Shown here: positions 58,531 to 64,000 of the stretch, piece by piece
Numbering within the stretch: the first letter of the stretch is position 1
How the letters are laid out: each line of letters opens with the position of its first letter
NCBI RefSeq assembly: GCF_052857255.1
Contig: NC_135507.1
Coordinates: forward strand, 75,201,850 to 75,265,849
DNA from: Amblyomma americanum
Lineage: Eukaryota; Arthropoda; Arachnida; Ixodida; Ixodidae
Reading direction: 5' to 3'
Length of the DNA stretch: 64,000 nt
Translations under genes and position numbers: made by a program
The notes under the pieces: generated by a model
Databases searched by the model: none
The model's input: the letters and a program-made list of their open reading frames with translations, nothing else
Told to the model about the DNA's origin: nothing

Positions 58531-61262
58531 CCTCGGCCCCCAGTCCCCAGCGGCTGCGGAGCAACTGACCATGGCGACGGTCAGACCTGTGACGCAGCGG
58601 AAGGTGCTAAGAATTTATGGCTCCGGACAGGCCGCCATTGGGATATGAACCTGGCAACGTTTAATGCTAGAACTTTATCTAGTGAGGCTAGCCTAGCAGT
58701 GCTGTTCAAGGAACTAGCAGGAATTAAATGGGATATCATGGGGCTTAGTGAAGTGAGGACAGGTGAGACGTATACAGTACTGAAGGACGGACACATACTG
58801 TACTATCACAGATTAGCGGATAGACAAGAACTAGGTGTGGGATTCCTCATTAATCAGGACATAGTTGGCAACGTAGAGGAGCTCTACAGTATTAACGAGA
58901 GGGTAGCAATTATTGTAATTAGACTCAATAGGAGGTACAAGCTGAAAGTGGTGCAGGCCTACGCGCCTACATCCAGCCATGATGACCAGACTGTTGAAAG
59001 TTTCTAAGACGTGGAATCGGCAATGAATAAAGTAAAATCACAGTACACTGTACTGATGGGTGACTTCAATGCGAAAGTGGGCAAGAAGCAGGCTGGCGAC
59101 CACGCGGTAGACGACCATGGGATAGGCTCTAGAAATAGCAGGGGAGAGTTATTAGCTGAATTCGCAGATAGAAATAATTTATGGATCATGAATACCTTCT
59201 TCCGCAAACGAGAGAGCAGGAACTGGATCAGGAAGAGCCCCAAAGTGAGACTAAAAATGAATTCGACTTCATGCTATGCGCTCAGCCTAGCATCGTTCAG
59301 GATGTGGCCGTCCTCGGAAAGGTGTGCTGTAGCGACCACAGAATGGTAAGGTCTCGAATTAGCTTAGACTTGAAGAGGGAACGGAAGAACCTAGTGAAGA
59401 GGAAGTCCATTAACAAGTTAGCGTTAAGAGGGAAAGTATAGGAATTCAGGACATCACTGCAAAACAGATATTCGGCTTTAACTGAGGAAGACGATCTTGA
59501 TGTTCATACAATGAACAATAATCTGACAGCCATCATTACGGAGTGCACAGTAGAAGTAGGCGGTAGGACAGTTTGATAAGATACCAGAAAGCTATCTCAG
59601 GTGACGAAAGATCTGATTGAGAAAAGCCAATGCATGAGGGTGTCTAATCCTACCAACAGAATAGAACTGACAGAGCTATCGAAATTAATAAATAAGCGCA
59701 AGGTAGCAGACATAAGGAAGGTTGATATGGGGAGAATCGAGCATGCTCTAAAGAATGGACGTAACCTAAAAGCGGTGAAAAGGAAACTAGGCACAGGTAA
59801 AAACCAGACGTATGCGTTAAGAGAGAAGGAGGGCAATGTCATTAGCAATATGGATATGATAGTTAACGTAGCCGAAGAGTGCTACACAAATCTGCACAGT
59901 AGCCAATTTACAAGAGTGTTAATGAGAGAGACTGTAGCGCACAGCAATGCGGCATCCCGCCAGTAACAAAAGAGGAAGTAAAGGCAGCCTTAGGAGCAAT
60001 AGAAAGGGGAAGAGCAGCTGGAAAGGATCAGGTAACCGCAGATCTGTTGAAGAATAGGGGGATATCATGCTAGAAAAACTAGCCACCCTGTATATACAAT
60101 GCCTACTAGCTTACTATCCACTGCCTGCAAGGTATTTACTAAGGTAATCACTAATAGAGTCAGGGCAACCTTAGGCTTCAATCAACCAAATGATTAGGCT
60201 GGCATTCGTAAAGGATATTCCACAATAGATCATATTCACACTATCAATCAGGTTATAGATAACTGTGCAGAATATAACCAACCTCTATATATAGCCTTCA
60301 TTGATTACGAGAAAGCATTCGGCTCAGTGGAAACCTCAGCAGTCATTGCATAATCAGGGTGTAGAAGACCCTTACATCAAAATACTGGAAGATATACATA
60401 GCAACTGCACAGCTAATAAAGTCCTCCATAAAGTCAGCAATAAAATTCCAAGGAAGGGCGTCAGGCAAGGAGACACGATCTCACCAGTGCTATTCACCGC
60501 CTGTTCACAGGAGGTATTCCGAGGCCTAAATTGGGAACAGTTATGAATAAGAGTAAATGGAGAATACCTAAATAATCTGTGATTCGCTGATGACATTGCC
60601 TTGCTTATCACTCAGGAGGTGAACTGGCAAGGGAACAGCAGTTCACAATTGGCAGCAAGGGCTTGGAAGTGGTAAAGGAATATGTCTACTTAGGGCAGGT
60701 AGTGACCGCTGATCCGGATCATGAGAGGGAAATAACTAGAAGGATAAGAATGGGGTGGAGCGCTTATGGCAGGTTTTGTCTGATCATGAATGGCAGTTTA
60801 CCAATTCCCCTCGAGAAAAGTGCACAACAGCTATATCTTACCGGTACTCACCTATGGGGCAGAAACGTGAAGGCTAATGAAAAGAGTTCAGCTTAAGTTA
60901 TCGACAACGCAGCGAGCCATGGAAAGAAAAATGGTAGGTGCAACATTAAAAGACCAGAAGCGGGCAGAGTGGATCAGGAAACAAACGCAGGTTAATGACG
61001 TCCTAGTCGAAACCAAGAGGAATAGGCTTGGGCAGGGCATGTAATGCGAAGGTAAGATAACCAACCGCTGGTCCTTAAGGGTAACAGAGTATATTCCAAG
61101 AGAAAGTAAGCGTAGCAGGGGGCAGCAGAAGGTTAGGTTGGCAGATGAGATTAAGAAGATTGCAGGAAAAGGGTGGATGCAGCTGTCAAAGGATAGGGTT
61201 AATTGGAGAGACATGGGAGAGGCCTTTGCCCTGCAGTGGGCGTAGTAAGGCTGATGATGATG
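58531..61262 (+). mobile_element. RTE-type non-LTR retrotransposon, near full length but broken
   Basis: Leader (58531-58647), endonuclease, reverse transcriptase, then the 3' end cctttgccctgcagtggg followed by a short tgatgatgatgatga tail at about 61250, as RTE elements usually have. Another copy of the same 3' end lies on the minus strand at 63590-64000. Many stops and frameshifts. Confidence 0.8.
58648..61245 (+). pseudogene. RTE ORF (endonuclease plus reverse transcriptase), multiple stops
   Basis: Endonuclease: MNLATFNARTLSSEASLA, IMGLSEVRTGE (catalytic E), VVQAYAPTS, GDFNAKVG and CCSDHRMVRS (SDH). A stop follows TVESF at 59005, and a frameshift lies near 59215. RT: RGRAAGKDQVTADLL, IAFIDYEKAF, then FADDIAL (the FADD active site), YVYLGQVVTADPDHEREI. 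C-terminus: ERKMVGATLKDQKRAEWI and the GHVMRR-like region; ends WRDMGEAFALQWA. Clearly RTE-like by the short SDH-type endonuclease and 3' tail. Not functional. Confidence 0.78.
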
Positions 61263-61798
61263 ATGAATGCATGGTGGATGGCACTAACGCACAAACTAGT
61301 TACGCCGACGACGAGAAAGCCAGGGACGGGCACCTAACAGCTATCACTGTGTAGCAATACAATGTGGGCACAAAAAGCGTAAATCACCAAAACATCAAAA
61401 CTCACCAGGCCACCTGTTATGCCGCCAAGTATAGGTTTCCTTTGGCTTCCAATATTCATGTCTTTTTTCAGTCTTCCGCACGTAACAACAGCGCACTAGT
61501 GGTTTACAAAACAAAGCTTATATGCTTCAAAATCCAAATGCGCAACTTTCATGTGTAACTTTCACATTTTTTAGCCTCGGAGATGTGTGGTTTTGCTGAT
61601 GTTTCGTCATAACGCTTGTTCTTGTGAGATTGGCCTGTAGCAGCGATATCTGTACAGTAAAGCCCCATTATTACGTAGTTGGCGAATACATAGAAAAAGT
61701 ATGCACTATATGGTAGTACACCACCCTGACTACTACAGATTTTCCAATATTCACCCTCCGAAAGAAAATTTCACAAACAGTAAATTTCCCAAGAATAC
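61263..61798. other. Spacer with a solo MITE end
   Basis: gtacagtaaagccccattat at about 61656 looks like a pogo-type left terminus without a partner. Nothing else recognised. Confidence 0.35.
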
Positions 61799-61932
61799 CT
61801 GTACGTGCACTTTATTCATGTCCTGCCAACCAGAAGCCTTTTTCAGATGCTGCCGTGCGGTGACAACAGAAGAATCGAAATCAGCTAGACTAGCAGCAAG
61901 TGTGTCCATGAGACCCATCTTTGCACTTTGCA
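61799..61932 (-). CDS. Possible orphan exon of unknown gene
   Basis: The minus-strand open stretch AKMGLMDTLAASLADFDSSV and RQHLKKASGWQDMNKVHVQ has coding-like helical composition. It is bounded by a good acceptor (ggtattgtgtgctgcag/TG) and donor (GTACAG/GTATTC), phase 1 to 0. It could be an upstream SNAPC4 exon or belong to another minus-strand gene. I do not recognise the family, and it does not join exon A directly because the phases differ. Confidence 0.35.
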
Positions 61933-62315
61933 CTGCAGCACACAATACCACAAGGCCACAACACATTCAAAATGGAAGAGCAAGGTCACACGGGCTCTGT
62001 GGGGTGACTGTTATGGTTGCTGTGATAAGGCGGGCAACGATATTACTCGGTGGTGTGTTTACACATACAGTAGTAGCGAACGCTCTCTGGGCTCCCTATT
62101 GACATGGACACTGCCGCACTCCTCAGGGCCATAATGTTGTATTGCCAGCGGTTTTGCGTCACAGAACAGTGTCAGCCTAACTGTGACGAAAAGCATGTAT
62201 TAACCAGTAAGCATTTGATGAGCCACTAAGCCTCAAGCAGCCAGCCAATACACGAGTTTCAATGGTGATTGTTAAGTCGGGGAAGGGAATTCTCACAACA
62301 ATGTTACAACCTAAC
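61933..62315. other. Non-coding spacer
   Basis: No gene or repeat recognised. Confidence 0.4.
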
Positions 62316-62540
62316 TGACCGAACCATGGCCTTTTGGTAGAGCATCCGCCTCGCATTCGGGTGGTGCTGGGTTCGATCCCCAGTGCCGCCAGGTACCCAC
62401 CAGTTTTTAATGGGTGCAAGATTTCCCCCGGCCTGGTGCTCGTCTCTTCTGGGTGAGATGCTTGGGAAAAGGGTCTTGACTACAGCTGCTCCGACGTATC
62501 AACGATAAGTTCTGCCGTCAATGTTAAATCCACCACGTGC
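62316..62540 (+). repeat. tRNA-derived SINE, plus-strand copy
   Basis: A-box-like ttttggtagagcatccgc, anticodon-loop-like ctcgcattcgggt and B box ctgggttcgatccccag, then ggtacccaccag, aatgggtgcaagatttcc and cggcctggtgctcg. The body shares tgggtacaag and cggcctggtgctcg with the minus-strand units at 62.8-63.5 kb. Confidence 0.75.
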
Positions 62541-62839
62541 GGTAGAAGCCCATTTGTGGCCCTTTTTTTATGACTGCTGCTGCTGCTGTGTGCCAGCGGG
62601 TCAAGGTTCGGCGAGTTCTATCGAGAGAACTGCGGGCGACGGTGTGTGCATCTCGCAAGAGAGGAGGCGTCGTCGCGGAGACACCATGGCACTGAGGGAG
62701 TTGCCTTCACTGCGGAAGGTCTGCTTTGTCCTCACTGAGGAGGAGATGCCGTTGCGCTAGGGCGTGCGCGCACTCAGGGACAGCGCATCGAGGCTATGCT
62801 TGCGTTCAAACCACGTTGGCCGAAGGGGTACCACCTTTA
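62541..62839. other. Spacer between SINE copies
   Basis: Short plus-strand open frame (62521-62760) without recognisable motif; probably repeat flank. Confidence 0.35.
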
Positions 62840-63505
62840 GCAGGCTGCGAGGTGATTCGAAAGTCGGGCTTCGCCTGCGAAGGGTGTAGCGGTGTTTACG
62901 GACCCTCTACCAAGCGAACACCGCTAAAGAAAGCCGGGCGCCAGGCCGGGGGCCACTATTACCCATTTTTATCAGTGGGTGTCCAGCGGTGGGGTTTCGA
63001 ACCAACCACGTCCCGCAGCCGAGAAGGGCCCAAGGGTTCTTCACTTGCGAGTTAAACACGAACCACCTTTGCAGGCAGAGCTGTTCGAAACTGGATTTGC
63101 CCCCGAAGGGGTGCAGCAGGGTTTTGCGGAGCCTCCTCCAAGCACACACACCCCTGAAGAAGCCGTGCGCTGGGCCGGTGGTGGCTTGTACCCATTCCTA
63201 CCTGTGGGCGTCCAGCGGGCGGGTTTCGAACCAACCACCTCCCGCAGCCGAAGCGGACGCCCAGACCACGACTGCGGGCCTTGGTCCCACCTCGGCAGTG
63301 GGTTTTTGGACCAAGTCCACAAGGTCGGGATTTGAAGGCGCAGGCTCCTTTGCCAAGCCATTAAACTCTAGCAAGGCGAGCACCAGGCCGGGCCATAGCT
63401 TGTACCCATTTTGAGAAAGCCAGTGGGTAACCGGCCGGCAGTGGGAGTTGAACCCACCACCTCCCAAAGCAGAGGCGGGTACACTATGAGCCACGGCTGC
63501 GGATA
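62840..63505 (-). repeat. Head-to-tail trimer of SINE-like units
   Basis: On the minus strand three units of about 220-230 bp each carry a B-box-like core: tgggttcaactcccac (63456-63441), ggttggttcgaaaccc (63236-63221) and ggttggttcgaaacccc (63007-62991). Each is followed by tgggtacaag-like and cggc-rich blocks. The first unit has a full tRNA-like head (gccgtggctcatagtgtacc). Related to the plus-strand SINE at 62316. Confidence 0.65.
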
Positions 63506-63589
63506 CTTGGTATTACTGTATTTTAACTGTATTTTAAATAAATAAATAACTCTTGCTCTTTTCTACATTACAAGTTTTTTCAGTAAGAG

Positions 63590-64000
63590 CGGTATTTTTG
63601 TGGTTCATCACCATCAGCCCGACTACGCTCACTGCAGGGCAGAGGCCCTTCCCATGTCACTTCAATTAACCCTGCCCTTTGCCAGCAATGGCCACCGTAT
63701 CCCCACAAACTTAATTTCATCCCACCTCCCCACCCCTTAAATTTTTGCCACTTCCTGTTACGGTTGCCTTCTCTTGGAATCCACTCCGTCACCTTTAAGG
63801 GCCAGTGGTTATCTTGCCTTCGCATTAGATGCCCTGCCCATCTTTTTCTGGATTTTGACTAGGATGCCACTAACCCGTTTGTTCCCTCACAGACTCTGCC
63901 CACTTTAAGTCCCTTAACATTACGCCTATCATTTTTCTTTCCATAGCTTGCTGCATTGTCCTTAAACTGAGCTTAATCCTTTTCGTTAGCCACCGCGTTT
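63590..64000 (-). mobile_element. RTE 3' end, second copy, opposite strand, cut by the window edge
   Basis: The minus strand matches the last 0.4 kb of the RTE at 58.5-61.26 kb: MERKM region, AGHLMRRQDNHWPLKVTEWI, PREGNRNR, then gaagggcctctgccctgcag and a short gatggtgatga tail at about 63603-63620. It is degenerate; its 5' part lies beyond 64000. Confidence 0.75.

Noticed and set aside
1..64000. Bacterial operon, CRISPR array or phage content
   Set aside because: Introns, polyadenylation-like signals, SINEs and eukaryotic transposons throughout; no ribosome-binding sites or regularly spaced repeats of CRISPR type.

Overview
The window looks like nuclear DNA of a hard tick (Ixodidae, probably metastriate). 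It has spliced genes with long introns, dense pogo/Tigger, PIF-Harbinger and Mutator-like DNA transposons, I-, CR1- and RTE-type non-LTR retrotransposons, and tRNA-derived SINEs of the kind I know from tick sequence. The taxon is inferred from this repeat content and was not tested by alignment.

One minus-strand host gene runs through most of the window. Eight exons between about 56.3 kb and 4.6 kb encode the central part of SNAPC4, the Myb-repeat subunit of the snRNA-activating protein complex (SNAPc/PTF) that binds the proximal sequence element of snRNA promoters. The exons join in phase and follow the order of human SNAPC4: conserved PYFRD block, coiled-coil segment, half Myb repeat, then four Myb repeats and a downstream segment. 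The extreme N-terminus and most of the C-terminal half were not found. Two introns appear to use GC donors.

The introns are filled with mobile DNA. From left to right: a Mutator-like transposase remnant (0-1.4 kb); a pogo-type MITE (3.2-4.3 kb); dispersed SINE-like repeats (6-7 and 10 kb); an intact three-exon SWIM zinc-finger gene on the same strand (8.7-9.6 kb); MITEs and a pogo transposase remnant (10-12 kb); a nested stack at 14-17.9 kb (short LTR element inside Tigger inside MITE); a second copy of that MITE (18.6-19.7 kb); a short Tigger (21-22.3 kb); a 15-bp minisatellite (23.3 kb); a 6.8 kb stack at 24.5-31.3 kb (PIF-Harbinger-like element inside Tigger inside a TIR element with its own tandem repeats); a CR1-like LINE tail split by nested MITEs (32-35 kb); SINEs (36.3 and 38.3 kb); an I-type LINE with RNase H (38.6-46.6 kb) split by a two-gene Harbinger element (42.7-46.2 kb); and, upstream of the first recognised SNAPC4 exon, an LTR gag remnant, a foldback element, an RTE element, a possible orphan exon and a SINE multimer (56.4-64 kb).

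Most transposon genes are broken by stops, frameshifts or later insertions. Insertion order can be read from target-site duplications, and in two places removing the insert restores the interrupted reading frame. I saw no prokaryotic features, CRISPR arrays or operons. Functional genes supported here are SNAPC4 (partial) and the nested SWIM-domain gene.
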